This document shows positions 1 through 11,637 of a stretch of 64,000 nt of DNA, piece by piece; the stretch's first letter is position 1, and each line of letters starts with the position of its first letter. The translations under genes and the position numbers were made by a program. Source of the stretch: Desmodesmus armatus (taxonomy: Eukaryota > Chlorophyta > Chlorophyceae > Sphaeropleales > Scenedesmaceae); NCBI GenBank assembly GCA_007449985.2, contig VIIQ02000899.1:67001-131000 (forward strand), in the 5' to 3' direction. The notes below the pieces were generated by a model. It saw only the letters and a program-made list of their open reading frames with translations. It was not told where the DNA came from and did no database searches.

Positions 1-364
1 CGGTCAGCACTGTTCAGCCCTGGAGGTAAGGTGATTGTCCATCCCTGTGATTGACGTCTCACTGTTATTGACCCCTCACTGGTACTCACCCCTCACAGTC
101 ATTGACCCCCCCCCCCTGTCAGTGACGTAAGCACCGATGACTCGAGTTACTGCTTAGGGGGTTATCACATTGTCGCATACCTATGGGGGCTGCATAGACC
201 AGGAATCCCCTGTGGTGCATCCTAACATCTTGAGTAAGGCAAGCAGGCTTCTGGGTGCGCCTGCAATCCTGCAATTTTCTATCTAAGCCTGAGATTTTCA
301 CAGCAGCAGTCACTGAGTGCAAACCCTCCGTATGTTGTGTTGTGTGGTGTGCTGTGTATTGCAG

Positions 365-1431
365 GTGACTTGAGGTTCCTGGGCGATGTGACCACCCTGC
401 TGGGTGCGCCCCTGATCCCCTGCCTGTTCCTGGTGCTGGGGGCTAACCTGGCTGAAGGACCAGGAGCAGCACAGGTGAACACCATAGTTGTTGTTTGCAT
501 TGTGGCAATCCGACTGCTGCAGGCTTTTGGGCGCGATGTACTGACGCACACAGATCGCCTGCATTCAATCACTGCAGGCACACAATGTCTCCAGGCCAAA
601 ACTACTGCCTTAGTGCTGGCTGATGTTTTGACGCTGTATCTACGTGACTACCTACTTTCAGGTACCCTCAAGGACTGTGCTAGGCCTGCTAGTGGCCAAG
701 CTGCTGGTGCACCCCCTCCTGGGCCTGGCAGGCATCCTGGCAGCCCTGCACAAGGGGCTGCTGCCCTCAGACACTGACCCCTTGTTGGTGCTGGTTATGC
801 TGCTGGTGTGGGCGACTCCTACTGCTGTGCTGACACACTCCCTGGCGACAATGCTGCAGGTGGGGTGGGTGGGGCTGGTGGCAGGAGAGACACACCCTGC
901 CACCCCACACTGGTTGAGTCACTCAATAAGTTATTACTGAATTTTTACGGAACTGCTTTGTGACTGTATCTGTAATACTGTTTATTGGGGTGTAATTGCA
1001 GGGGGTTGTCGTGTTGCCAGGTTTGTCGTGTGCTTGATGTTGAGTGGCTTTCTGAAGGCTTGCCCTGATCAAGCTCAACGGTACCGGTGCACTGTCTTGA
1101 AGGGTTGCACTCTCAGACGGCGACATTTGAAGCTGCTCTTGCTGTGGATTTGCTTGCTTACCGCTCGGGCGTTCTGAAAGCTATGCTTGTTGCCTTGCGC
1201 GTAGCATGCTTTTGTTGGTTTCATATGTATACCCGCACCACCAATTGCTTGCAATCTTCCTCTTCTTGTGCCGTATTGTGCTGTGCTGTGCTGCAGAATG
1301 GTGAAGATCAAGTGTCATTCTTCCTCTTCTGGCAGTACCTGGCATCCCTGGTGTCCCTACCGGCCTGCCTGGCGCTGTACTTACAGCTGCTGCAGACTGG
1401 GCTGCTCAGTGCCGCTTCTGGCCAAACATGA
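365..1431 (+). CDS. PIN-LIKES (PILS) auxin efflux carrier family protein, 3' part
   Basis: This is the C-terminal part of a membrane transporter of the auxin efflux carrier family, PIN-LIKES type; plant PILS proteins sit in the ER membrane and affect intracellular auxin. Three exons are seen: 365-474, 662-859 and 1297-1431. All joins are phase 0 with AG/GT borders. The first exon reads LRFLGDVTTLLGAPLIPC then LVLGANL, matching the family pattern in which a charged loop precedes 'GxxxIPxxxLxLGxNL'. The second exon gives a helix (TVLGLLVAKLLVHPLLG) and a loop ending DPLLVLVMLLVWATPTA. The last exon carries a helix starting FFLFWQYLASLVSLP, equivalent to the family's last segment, and stops at TGA. 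The 5' exons lie before the window, so the N-terminal half is not seen. Function as an auxin carrier in an alga is inference from the family. Confidence 0.8.
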
Positions 1432-2405
1432 CTGTATGCGCGTGCATTTGAACACGTGCACACGGGTGTGTGTACGGTTCTGTCTGACCATGCATCCACC
1501 ACATGTGATGACTGTGTCATGTGTCCACTGTCGGAGGCTCGTTGACTGTGTCATGAGTCCACTGTCGGAGGCTCCCCGTTGCAATTGTACTGTGTGAGGT
1601 GTGATTGGTCTTCTGTGGACGAGGCACTCATCATTCTGTTCACGACAGTTCAAGCTCATGAGCTGTTCAGGAGCTGTGTGCAACGCTGTCTTGGCAGGTA
1701 CTGTGCTAATGGCATCATGTTGAACTTCAACAGGATTGATGCAGAGCCCTCCCGGCTGTTGTGGGTGCTGCACAACAGCTGCGCTCAGACTCAACACAAC
1801 TTGAAAGTGTCACGCGTGTTGAAAGTATGCAGAATGGCAAAAAAAACATCTGCCACACAAACATGATACAGTTTGAGGAGGGTGGCAACATCTTTTGAGG
1901 CAGCCCGGGGGTGGAGGGTGGGGAGGGCGGGGACCAAGATCTGCAGGAAAACAGTGCTGGGAGATGGGAGAGGAGGGGTTGTGAGCAAAAGCTATTTTGC
2001 CGTGGTGCCTCCCCTTCCCCCGCAGTGAATTCCTTCCCGACATACACGAACAGGGTAAACAAGAGTGCAGCCTCGAAAGTACTTCACCACAGAGTCAAAT
2101 TGTCTGTCCTGTAGACTTCGGGCAGATTTGCGACGAGCAATTTACGATCACACATCATGCATTTGCCAAGGAACTGTGCCTCATCAACTCCAGTCACCGT
2201 GAGTCCCCACAGCCTGGTGACTCATGATGACGACGTTTCAACGTCTGACCAATTGGAGGTGGAGGATCTGTCTGACTGTATGGGTGAACCACAGCTTACA
2301 AAAGCGTCTGATACCACGCCGTCAGTTGCAGATCAGCCATTCGCGCCTTTTACCACCAGCATTGTATCTGCTATTTGAGCCGCGTCGCAGCACAGACCGG
2401 TGATC
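1432..2405. other. 3' UTR and spacer between PILS and FAS1 genes
   Basis: No convincing gene. The stretch probably holds the 3' UTR of the upstream transporter and the promoter and 5' UTR of the fasciclin gene. A direct repeat of about 35 bases lies at 1510-1578 (unit beginning GACTGTGTCATG, twice in a row). The short open frames here have no recognisable motif or splice logic. Confidence 0.5.
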
Positions 2406-5400
2406 ATGGCTGTCGTATGGAAGCCCGTATGGCTTTTATGCCTTCTTATGATAACCTTGAGCGTTAATGCGCAGCAAAACGACACCTCCGATCAAGGTAA
2501 AGCGCGAACCATGGCTGGCCCAGTGGGACCTTGCGTGACAGTGCGTATGCGCTGCATGCATGAATACACAGCGCAATACAGTGTTGAGCAGCAAGTCATT
2601 CTTCACGGCGCTGATGAACCTGTGCATTCCACGCTGCTGTCCCATCAGGTATGGCTCTCGCTCAAGGTATGGACGAAGGTGCAGCTGGTGAAGACACTGC
2701 TGGTGGACAGCAACTGTCCGAGAACGGTCCCGGCCAAAACGCCACCGGCCAAAACTGCCGTCAACAGACAATGCCATCGACAATGCAGGTGGGTCTGCTG
2801 TGCCACGGTGCATGGCTGCATGCATATATCCCGGTGGCACCCTGCCTGCGACGCATTCATTCACTGAATACTTACGATTATTACTGATTACTCGCATGCA
2901 CTATGGCATGGCAGACTCCCTACAAAGGGGGCCAGGTCTTGCATGCGCTTGCTGGTGCTGCTGGTAGTGACAGCGTTGCGGCTTGTTTGGAGCATCCCTG
3001 GCATGAAATGCCTGCTCATCAAGCTGCGATCAGGTTAAGCTGCATGCACAGTTCGCATCCGGCCGCTGCACTTGGGTTGGGGGGGATCCGGCAGCATCCA
3101 TCCCAACAGCCAGCATATGCATTTTACATGCACTTATGGAACAGATGCCACCAGCTGTCTTCTGCTCTCACCACCTGCATGGACTCTTGGCAAAACCCTT
3201 GCATGCGATTGGCACTGGCGACAAAGGCCTGCCTACGGCATTGATGTATTGGCTCACCCTTCATGCATGCCCGTCCCCTTCTTCCAAACACAATCGCTGC
3301 CACCCTGCAGGTGTTCACAGCCCTGCTAGAGCCCGTCAACACTCCAGTCGGTCAAGAGGCCGCCCAGGATGCCCCCCGAGGCATGTTGACCATGTACGTC
3401 GACTCCAAGTCTGGTCAGGCCTGGGTGACTGGGGCCGTCCATAACATCCACAACCTAACCGCCGTCACCCTCAACGCAGTGAGTAGCATCAGAGCATGCT
3501 ATGATGCAGACCTGGCGTTGGTGGGGCGCACACGGTGTGCACCACACCGTGTGCTAATAGCTCGGTGCTGGCCGACATGTGTGGCATCATGCAGGCTGCA
3601 GAGACATCATCTTGCATGGAAGGGGATGAGCGTGATCAAAAGTGATCATAATGGTAGGCTGCAGAGACATCATGTTGCCTGGAGGGGGATGAGCGTGATC
3701 AAAAGTGCTAGTGCAAGCTGGCTGTATGGCACACACCCAATGTGATGACCGGGCACCAAAGACACGAGTTTAGCTTGAAAATGCAGTCAAATGGTGTTAC
3801 CAGCCCGTATGACTGCTGCCAGCAGACTCTGTGTATAATCCGTGCTGTTCTGAAGGAGTGGGAGGGTGTTTTTAACGAATGCATAGCGACTCGGTGCTGC
3901 CAGCCCTACTGTATGGCCTCAGGTGGGGGGTGTGGTAGTTCAGCATGCTAGACATGGTCACCCCTCTCAGCCAGTGGTTACTTACGTGATTCCTGTATGG
4001 CCTGACATCCCCCCTGTTTTGTGTTGACGTGCCTTGCAGGGCAACAGCACCCAGGTTGGCCCTGTCCTGCTCCCTCTGCTGCCATCCACTGCAAGAGCGG
4101 CACAGTCCCCCCAGGCCCAGGACAACCAAGAAGGTTCCCAGGGTGGTCAAGGATCCATCAACCCTTTCAACCCCGCCTTGCCCTGGGTGACCAACATGGA
4201 GTTTTCCAACAGGGTCGCTCTTTCTGACCTTCTGCCCCTGACATCCAACGCCACCCTCAACACGAGTGGCGCAGGGGCAGCAGCCTCTGCTGCCGGTGCC
4301 GACAGTGGCAACGACAATGCCGACGGTGCTAGGCCCTTCAGCTATGTCGACGTGACAGAGCTGGATCGCCAGCTCAGCCGGGCTGGCCCTGTGACTGTGG
4401 TGACCGTTTTCATGGCAGACGGCACATCCAGCACATCTTTCAACATCAGCAACACCACGGGCAATGCCGGCAACCAGGGTAGGTGTATGCAGCTCCAGGC
4501 ATCTGTTGCGGCTGGTGGCGTGCAGCCCTGGTCATGTCACCCTAATGTGGAACAGGTGGCGAACTGGTGTTGATCATCAAGTGGCTTGGTCTGGCACAGC
4601 CAAGCACAGCTGTGATCAGTATGCCAGCACATTACCCTTCAGCTCTTAGCAGTATGAGCTGCACCTAGTGCGGCAAGTACTGCTAAGAGCCAATAGTGCA
4701 GTGCAGGGTGTGCCATACTATGGTTGAACCATTCGTTACGTGGGGGTTTTGAAGCGTTGACACGCGCTGTCAATGCTGTGTGTGTGTGTGTTGCCTGTGT
4801 GCGCTGCTTGTCACTCTTTGTTACTCCCTCTCCCTGTAGGAGTGTCCTCACCCATCCGTCTGATGCAGGCTGGTCTGGCCTATGTCAGCGTCCACACCAG
4901 CCAGAGTAGACAGAGCCCAGAGCTGCGTGGACAGCTGGTATCCTACGGCAGAGTGATGGGCAACAGTGCTGCCATTGCAAAGTAGGTTGCTTGGGGTTGA
5001 TTGCAGACTGCATTACAAGTTGTGTTTTTCAAGGCAAGATGTTATGGCAGTAGTTGCCATTAAACATTCAAAGAGCAACCACTGCTTGAGATGCTGGATA
5101 ACAACTGATCTGCATCTATGGATTGACCATGGTGAAGCAGTGCTGGCTGGTAATAGGCAAAGTGGTGAGTATTGTGGAATGCCCAGAAGTCAGCTAGCAG
5201 TTAGCCAGCTTGACATGTCGGATGGATTGGACAAGCTGCCATGCGTGTTTCAACAGCATTCTCCAACAGCTCCACAATGCCAACCCGGTTGTGAGTTGGC
5301 TAACTGTTATGTTGTATCGCACCTGCTGCTGCTGCTGCGCCGCAAATGGTGTGCAGCTCGTTCCCTGACGCTTTGGCTCCCGAGGGTAATTACAACACCA

Positions 5401-6531
5401 CAGTGTGCTCCGAGCCGGAGTCCAATACCACCAGTATGGTTCCCTCAGCTGCCAACGCCACCTCCAACTACAGTGCTGGCGTGGCGCAGGAGGCTGGGAC
5501 ACGCGCTCAGAACCTCTTGGCCAATGCCACCTTTACCAACCTGGCTGGCCAGACCTTCCCTGCCGTCCGCACAGCCATGAATCAGTTGACCTCCTCAGGG
5601 CGCAACTTGAACAACAGCTACGCCACGTTCACTGCTGTTGTTCAGGCTGCAGAGGATGCCGTCAAAAACAACGGGAACATGAACTTGGGACGGCGCCTGC
5701 TGCAGAACGGCAGCACCAGTGGCAACGCCGGCGGCAGTGGCATGGGCAAGCCTGCCATCACTGTCTTTGCGCCTTCAGACCAGGCCATCCAGACATACTT
5801 GCAGCAGCAGGGTTTGACCCAGCAACAGTTGCTGGGCAACAAGGAGCAACTGGTGGAGTTGATCTCCTACCACATTGTGCCATTGCAGGCCCTCTCCACT
5901 CGGTACTTAGCCTCCCGCTCCAGGGGGAGTGTGCAGACCCTGCTGCCCAACAAGTCCCTGGCCTTCACGGCCATGAACATTAATGTTGCTGGCAACCCTA
6001 TGAGTGTGGTTCTGCTGCAGGATGCAATCGGCAGTGCGAGTGTTCGTGATCTCGACTTCAATGATGGCAGGGTGAGTGAACCTTGGACTTTGGGGGGGGG
6101 GTGACCAGCTAGTATTGCTTGACGGTTCTGCCTGCCTTGGGATATGCCTGTGTAGCCAACTTGTGTGGCTGCAACCCTACAGCACATTCCCAACAACAGC
6201 AGTGATAGGAACTTGCAGGCGGATGCAAGTGCAGTGCTGCAAGTGCAGCTCGCAGATGTTGTACCTGTCTGCACCCATTGTGACATGTGATTCAACTTGT
6301 TGCGACTGCTTCCCTAACATTCCCTTGCTTGTGCATGCACAGGTTTGGGTCCACAATGTGGACAGGGTGTTGGTCCCGGTGACACGCGCCAACAACACTC
6401 AGAATGTTGGCAATGTTGCCAATGCTGGCAATGCTGGCGATGCTGGCAATGCTGGCGAAGCTGACAGTGCCGGAATGAATGGGGGCAACAGGCGTCTGTC
6501 CATGATGCCATACCGCGGACACCTGATGTAA
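2406..6531 (+). CDS. secreted fasciclin (FAS1) domain protein
   Basis: Fasciclin-domain proteins are secreted or membrane-attached adhesion and matrix glycoproteins; in green algae they belong to the cell wall or extracellular matrix. Seven exons join in frame: 2406-2496, 2649-2788, 3311-3478, 4040-4478, 4840-4981, 5357-6071 and 6343-6531, coding 627 residues. The ATG at 2406 opens a signal peptide (hydrophobic run WLLCLLMITLSV, cleavage likely after NAQ). A clear FAS1 domain spans roughly residues 400-580: ITVFAPSDQAI, then the YH motif in ISYHIVP, then the closing strand VWVHNVDRVLVP. Many Asn-X-Ser/Thr sites (NATF, NGST, NTTS) suggest heavy glycosylation. The N-terminal half (residues 80-320) may be a diverged second FAS1 domain. 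A repeat of NAG/GDA triplets follows the domain. The frame closes exactly across all six introns (phases 1,0,0,1,2,0), so the model is firm. Confidence 0.87.
3528..3554. repeat. perfect 12-bp inverted repeat with 3-nt loop
   Basis: GCACACGGTGTG and its exact reverse complement are separated by CAC, inside the third intron of the FAS1 gene. It would form a tight hairpin in RNA or DNA. No function is evident. Confidence 0.8.
3593..3718. repeat. 63-bp tandem duplication in FAS1 intron
   Basis: Two adjacent units beginning AGGCTGCAGAGACATCAT, at 3593 and 3656, differ by only a few bases. They lie wholly inside intron 3 of the fasciclin gene and contain no exon sequence. Confidence 0.85.
4642..4690. 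repeat. 13-bp perfect inverted repeat
   Basis: GCTCTTAGCAGTA (4642-4654) and its exact reverse complement (4678-4690) flank a 23-base spacer, inside the fourth intron of the FAS1 gene. It could be the remnant of a small terminal-inverted-repeat element or an intronic hairpin. Confidence 0.75.
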
Positions 6532-6883
6532 ATACGCCATTGGTGGCCTGTTTTATGGTCTTGCTTCCAAGACGACGCATCTTGTCGCAACTTGCATGGC
6601 ACTAGTAGTGTTGTACTGAGCGACCATTTTGATCAGCCTTCTGCAAGGGCAGCACCCTTTGGTGCCCGGTGTGGTCATATTGTGCCCAGCCAGTAGGACT
6701 TGTCAGAGTAGCTGCATTTGCCTTTGCATCGTACATGGGCGTTGTGTTGTATTTATGCTATGCTTGTGCAGCGCTTGGCTGAGAAGCCAACAGACATGCT
6801 CAATGATACGTCATGTGGGCATGATTGTGGCTCAATAATGACATGCCAATTGGACTTGAATTGGACGTCTTGAGTGTGAGCAT

Positions 6884-7096
6884 TGTAGTTGTAGTCATGA
6901 TTGTTGTGGTTTGCGACATGGTATTGTGCTTGCATACCAGCATGTGTGCCGTACTGAGTGAACTGTCACTCGTAGGCTATGTCATCCGGCTGTAGTTGTA
7001 GTCTTGATTGTTGTGGTTTGCGACATGGTATTGTGCTTGCATACCAGCATGTGTGCCGTACTGAGTGAACTGTCACTCATAGGCTATGTCATTCTG
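6884..7096. repeat. 107-bp tandem duplication
   Basis: Two head-to-tail units start at 6884 and 6991, each beginning TGTAGTTGTAGTC, and are nearly identical throughout. They lie in the probable 3' UTR of the FAS1 gene. Confidence 0.9.
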
Positions 7097-7370
7097 CGTG
7101 GGCAGTACCGTATTGTTCATTTTGTACCCGACCCGACCAATGTTGGTATGGAATTTGATTGGTCAAGAGCTGCATTGTACATGGTCGATGCAGTTGGTCT
7201 ATGCTTGTGCAGCATTTGATTTATCAGCATTTGGTTGAACAGAGATGCATGGTGCATGGGTGGTGAAGTTGTGATATGGTGGTGAACGTGTAACTACTTA
7301 TGAGGAGGGAGCAATGACATGCCTGTGGACATGATTATTAATATTGGCTGTGCACTGTTGTTGTGGTAAA

Positions 7371-7375
7371 TGTAA
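7371..7375 (+). terminator. TGTAA polyadenylation signal, FAS1 gene
   Basis: TGTAA is the usual polyadenylation signal of chlorophycean algae. This one would give the FAS1 transcript a 3' UTR of about 850 bases, long but normal for the group. Assignment is by position only. Confidence 0.4.
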
Positions 7376-8157
7376 TCTTGAGTGGTACACGGCAGGGATG
7401 CTGAAATTGTGATTGTGCATGGAAATAAACCGGCAATTTGCTCACATTGCTGCCGCTACTCACCAATGCCACACAACAGGGTCTGAAATGTTAAAATTTG
7501 TCAGTACAATGCCCACTAATGACTCTGAATTTGTCTGTAAAAATGTCAACCATACAACACCACCACAGTATAGGCAATTGCTGCACATGCATTGATGCTT
7601 ACTGTGCATCATAACCAAGCATTGCAGCACAACTGTCTTGCAAACTCCCTGACTGCCAGCTGCATACATGTGTAGTTGCAAGAATGCTACCAGCACAGCA
7701 CAATCTAGCAATCAACCGTTACCACCTCACTCCTGCAAAACTACCAAACCGTTTGGTAGTGTTTTTAAAGATGCGCATACATATCACACCAACATGTACA
7801 CACACATGCACAACAGCTGATGTGTGCGGGCAACTCGTACACCAAACCTTGCTCTGGCAGATATCTCACTGGTGCATTCGTCAACCAGCAATGCAACACT
7901 CACACGTCACCACGCAAACAGCAGCAGTGCACTGCACAACTTGGCATGGTCGATAATCCCAGCAGCACCAAGCTGCACTGTGCTGGCCCACTGCCACCAA
8001 CACTCAGTGTATGCGCCCTAAGGCCAACGTCGTTCACACACACGCCCCACAGCAGCAGGCAGCCTCCCTCGCTCTCAGGTTGAGGCCACCTCACACGCGC
8101 AGACATGGGGCCTCCTTGACTTGCTGAAGTCATCTTCAAGGGAAGTGAAGATGAAGC

Positions 8158-11100
8158 TCACAGCACCACAGGTGCTTCGGTGGTGCACGTGGCAAACAGC
8201 AGTGCAGCGCTGACATTAAGCCCAGCAAACAGCAGGCACACGCTGCTGTAGGCCCCTGTTGCCTCCAGCACCATGCCTGTCAGCAGGTTGCCTGCAATGC
8301 CTGCCGCTATGCTGACGCTGTTGGTGATGCCAAACACCACACCTGCGTTGCCCTTGGACACGTCCTGCAGGTAGGAGTGGAACCCTGACGCACTGAAACT
8401 GGGGGTGGGAAAGGGGGGTAAAGGCAGGGTGGAAGGACAGGGCGGGCAGCAGTGAAGCTCAGCTAAGATAGCAAGGCCAAGGTCGAAGTGGAAGCTGTGG
8501 TGGGGAGGGTGGTGGTGGTAGTGGTGGTGGTGGTGGTGGTGGTGGTGGTGGGTGGGGTGCGGGTCAAAGATCTGCCAGCAGGGGGGGTAGGATGACAGCA
8601 GGGAATGGCACCCTTACACACCGCAGCTGTGGGGGGAAGACGAGTGGGGTGCAGGTTGGGGCAGGGGGAAAGCAAGAGCGACCTGCGTTGCCCTTGGACA
8701 CGTCCTGCAGGTAGGAGTGGAACCCCAACACACTGAAACTGGAGGGTGGCCGAGGGGGGGGGGGGGGGGGGCAGCAGCGGAGCTGTTAGCAGGGCCAAAG
8801 AAGCGCTGTGTGTGCTACCTGTGTTGCAGCATGCGCCATCCCCCTCTCACCCACCTGCATCAGCTGCCGCACCGCCAGCTGTCCCATGGTGCCACTTTTG
8901 ATCAAGTTCTTGGCCGCCTGGCCCGCCAGTGGCCCCACAACAGCAGCAGCGATCCAGGGTATGCTGCTGAGGCCCCCTGTGACAGCTATGCCCAGCCCTG
9001 GCCTGAACCACCGCAGGAGGCCAGGAAGGTGGGGATCCAGTTTTGAAGGGGGGCGGGGGCAAAGGAGGGGGGGTCAGCATGTAGGGCTGTGATGTGCAGA
9101 GTGTTGCCAGACATCACGACAGTGACATTAGTGTTTAGGGTTTAGGGTTTAGGGTGGCTACCCAGTTTGAATCATGCGCAACAGTACAAAGCAGTACAAA
9201 GAAGCAGTAGCCCATCACTGCATGGCTACAGCACAACACACCCAACTGGACCAACGTGCTCCACGGCTGCTGCAGCAACCGAGCCAAACCACTGGCACCA
9301 CTCTTACTGCTGCTGCTGCTTTGCTGGCGCCGCCGCACAGCCACGCTCGGCCCCACCCTTACTGTTGCTGCTGATGCTGGGTGCTGTTGCTAGTGTCGCT
9401 GCCCCCCACACAGCCCAGGCCATGCCAGCCAGACCGGTGGCAAAGAATGCACCAGGCAGCCCCACCAGCAGGGCCAGAGGGGGCACAGCTGCTAGACCTA
9501 ACACACCACCTGCAGGCCAACACAGCAGGAAGTGAGGGCAAGTGAATGGGTGTGGGTGTGGGTGGGAGGGGGGGGGGGCAGTGAAGGGGGGGTGGGGGGT
9601 GGTACACATTTGACTCTGACCAGGGTCCTGTCAATATTTGGCTCACCACAATTTCACCACGACCCCCACCGGGTGGCCACACACATACCAGCCAAAGAAA
9701 CACAATTCCCGTGCAGTCAAGACTGTTGCAATAAGTACTGCTGAATGTGGTGCGAGTGTACTGACGCTTGTTGGTAGGAAAGGTTTCGTCCCTCACCGGT
9801 GTTGAATGCCAAGTATGCTCCTGCCACTGCACAGGCCCTCTTTCACATTGGAAGCCCCCCCTGCCCTTGCCACCCGCCCACACGCTGCCCCTTGGCCCCA
9901 TCCTCGGGAAGAGGTGGGAGGGTACTGTTGTTTGCAGGGGGGAGGGTGATGTTGCTGGATGTCCAAAAGATGGCATGACAAGCTTGAGTGGCATCAGACA
10001 ACAGGGCATACCATATGATCACCTCTGCGGTCTGACAGCCACCTATAGTGAAAGCTGAGTATGCTCCTGCCACTGCAGAGGCCCTCTCTGCTGCAGGCAA
10101 CCCCCTAACCCGGGCCACCCACCCACACGCCTTCCCTCGGCCTCCGCCCCCCTTGGCAAGGTGGGAAGGTGTTGCTATTTGGGGAGGGGGGGTAATGTTG
10201 CTGGAATCCATGGCGAGTGTGCAGCAGACGACACGGGATACATTAACGGAGAAAGTACTCATTTGTAGCACCCCTCCCCCCAACACAACACCTCAGCGCT
10301 TTGACACCCACCTATGTTTGATGCTGAGTATGCTCCTGCCACTGCAGAGGCCCTCTCTGCTGCAGGCACGAGCTGAGCTGATGTGGCAGTCACACACAGC
10401 ATCACTGCTGCTGATGCAACACCCATCAGACCACGAGACACCAGCAGCAGCGGCAGCACCCAGCCCGCCGCTGCTGCTGCTGCTGTTGTGCCTGTGGCGA
10501 AGCAGCGTATACCTGTGAGTCATGTTGCTGCTGACCAGAGTAATAGAACAACCACCATCACCCTGCAACACAGCACAGCAGCAACAAAACAGCCAGAGGT
10601 TTCATGGTGCTGCAGCCAATTCTGTCAGGGTAGGTATATATTTTTGCACCTCAACGAAGCTGGTCCGACCTGACATGGCATGCGATTGACAGCCACAGCC
10701 TACTAACACCACTGGAGACTCAAAGAACCCAAGTGAGAGCAAGTGCAGCAAGCCCTGTGCGCAGCATGTCTTCATGCTGGTGTGCATCACAAAGGTGCAT
10801 CCAATGGTGCAGCTGCAACTTTTGTCCCACATGCGCACTCAGTGACTCACCAGGCCCTTGGGGAAACCCCAGGAAGCAGCGTGTTGCTGCCTGCAAACAC
10901 ACGCCAGCAACCTGCAGCTGCGATAACAACCAGCTGACTGAAACACTGTCCTGCTCCGCCCATCTTGTTCCAGAGAGCTGGTCAGCCAGGCGTCCAGCAG
11001 GCAGCTGACCCAGCAGGTACGTGAACAGAGTGGCAGCCTGGCGCAGCATGGCACAGCACAGCATGTCACAGTACAGCATGTCACAGTACAGCATGTCACA

Positions 11101-11637
11101 GTACAGCATGTCACAGTACAGCATGTCACAGTACAGCATGTCACAGTACAGCATGTCACAGTACAGCATGTCACAGTACAGCATGTCACAGTACAGCATG
11201 GCACAGTACAGCATGGCACAGCACAGATCGACTAGTCAGCACATCCCAAAGGCCAACACCCCGCCTGCATCTCCTTCCAAGCCCCTCCCTGCATCACAAT
11301 TCAACGCATACGCATTTTGCTCATAGTCCTGAGCGGTGTCCCCCTCCCCGCCTTGTTATAGCCTATAGCAGAACATTACGATACCCCAATCTGTCACCCT
11401 GACGTGCGTAGCCCTCGCCATGTTACACAACCCTCCCCCCCCCCCCCCACCCCTCACCTGTATCGCTCCTGCCTGTGATGGGGCGAGGCTGAGGCTGCTG
11501 CTGATCTGGGGCAGCAGCACACTGAAGGTGTTGCGCTGGATGTTGCACAACAGACGCGAACTGGACAGCACACAGCAGCAGCACAACAGGAGGCACAGGA
11601 CAGCGTCAACAGCTCCTCCAAACACAAGCAGATACAT
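8158..11637 (-). CDS. SLC17-like major facilitator (anion/phosphate transporter), frame-disrupted
   Basis: The exons resemble SLC17/plastid anion transporter (ANTR) proteins of the major facilitator superfamily. They are seen at 11637-11458 (start ATG; CNIQRNTFSVLLPQI), 11037-10851 (LLGQLPAGRLADQLSG, the loop 2-3 region), 10512-10312 (LVSRGLMGVASA and PAAERASAVAGAYS), 9509-9363 (GVLGLAAVPPLALLVGLPG), about 9350-9198 (QPWSTLVQLGVLCCSHAVMG), about 8995-8855 (GLSSIPWIAAAVVGPLAG) and about 8398-8158 (FSASGFHSYLQDVSKGNAG, then GITNSVSIAAGIAGN; stop at 8158). The first four exons join in phase (0,1,1). After that three joins fail: the linker after 9363 shifts frame across a CAG tract, the WIPTFL motif near 9010 is out of frame with the rest of its exon, and the piece after LAVRQLMQ appears to lack a helix. 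This may be a decaying copy or assembly indels. Extra copies of its exon edges sit in its introns. Confidence 0.65.
8510..8551. repeat. GGT microsatellite
   Basis: A run of GGT/GTG triplets with one interruption, inside the last intron of the SLC17-like gene. A poly-G run of about 15 bases follows near 8755. Confidence 0.9.
8681..8748 (-). repeat. copy of SLC17 last-exon head inside its intron
   Basis: This block repeats 8341-8407 almost base for base (a few substitutions). It carries the start of the last SLC17-like exon (FHSYLQDVSKGN) and its polypyrimidine/AG acceptor, lying upstream of the real exon in the gene's direction. Confidence 0.85.
9134..9154 (+). repeat. interstitial telomere-type repeat (TTTAGGG)3
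   Basis: Three perfect TTTAGGG units in a row, just downstream of the fifth exon of the SLC17-like gene. A second tract of the same core in the opposite orientation lies at 33459-33478. Such tracts mark repaired breaks or act as telobox-like sites; neither can be told from sequence alone. Confidence 0.9.
9795..9850 (-). repeat. second extra copy of SLC17 exon-3 tail
   Basis: The reverse strand reads RACAVAGAYLAFNTG followed by a GTGAGG donor, matching the tail of the real exon (10312-10370). It is the more diverged of two intronic copies but is still open, with the same phase-1 ending. Confidence 0.7.
10043..10100 (-). repeat. first extra copy of SLC17 exon-3 tail
   Basis: The reverse strand reads ERASAVAGAYSAFTIG followed by GTGGCT, a close copy of the real exon end at 10312-10370 (ERASAVAGAYSASNIG, GTGGGT). 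The copies are spaced about 250-270 bases and flanking intron is also repeated (shared G-rich block near 9915, 10165), so whole junction-spanning units were duplicated. Confidence 0.85.
11047..11226. repeat. 15-bp minisatellite, 12 units
   Basis: Unit AGCATGTCACAGTAC repeats head to tail with no spacers; nine units have CATGTCACA and the outer ones CATGGCACA. It lies just upstream of the second SLC17-like exon (in the gene's direction), so it is intronic. The 15-base period keeps a long frame open on both strands, which creates artefactual ORFs. Confidence 0.95.

Larger units (their letters stand above)
6532..8157. other. 3' UTR of FAS1 gene and spacer
   Basis: This stretch of about 1.6 kb lies between the FAS1 stop codon and the stop of the convergent SLC17-like gene. 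It holds a 107-bp tandem duplication and a TGTAA polyadenylation signal; I see no coding sequence that I can support. Confidence 0.6.

Noticed and set aside
2645..2897. Minus-strand open frames over FAS1 exon 2
   Set aside because: They overlap an exon whose phases fit both neighbours on the plus strand, so they are shadows.
9134..9154. True telomere or chromosome end
   Set aside because: Only three units, inside a gene, with ordinary sequence on both sides.
11047..11226. Regular 15-base array that might be taken for a CRISPR or a repeat protein
   Set aside because: Units are contiguous without spacers, and the open frames through it are a side effect of a period divisible by three; it lies in an intron.
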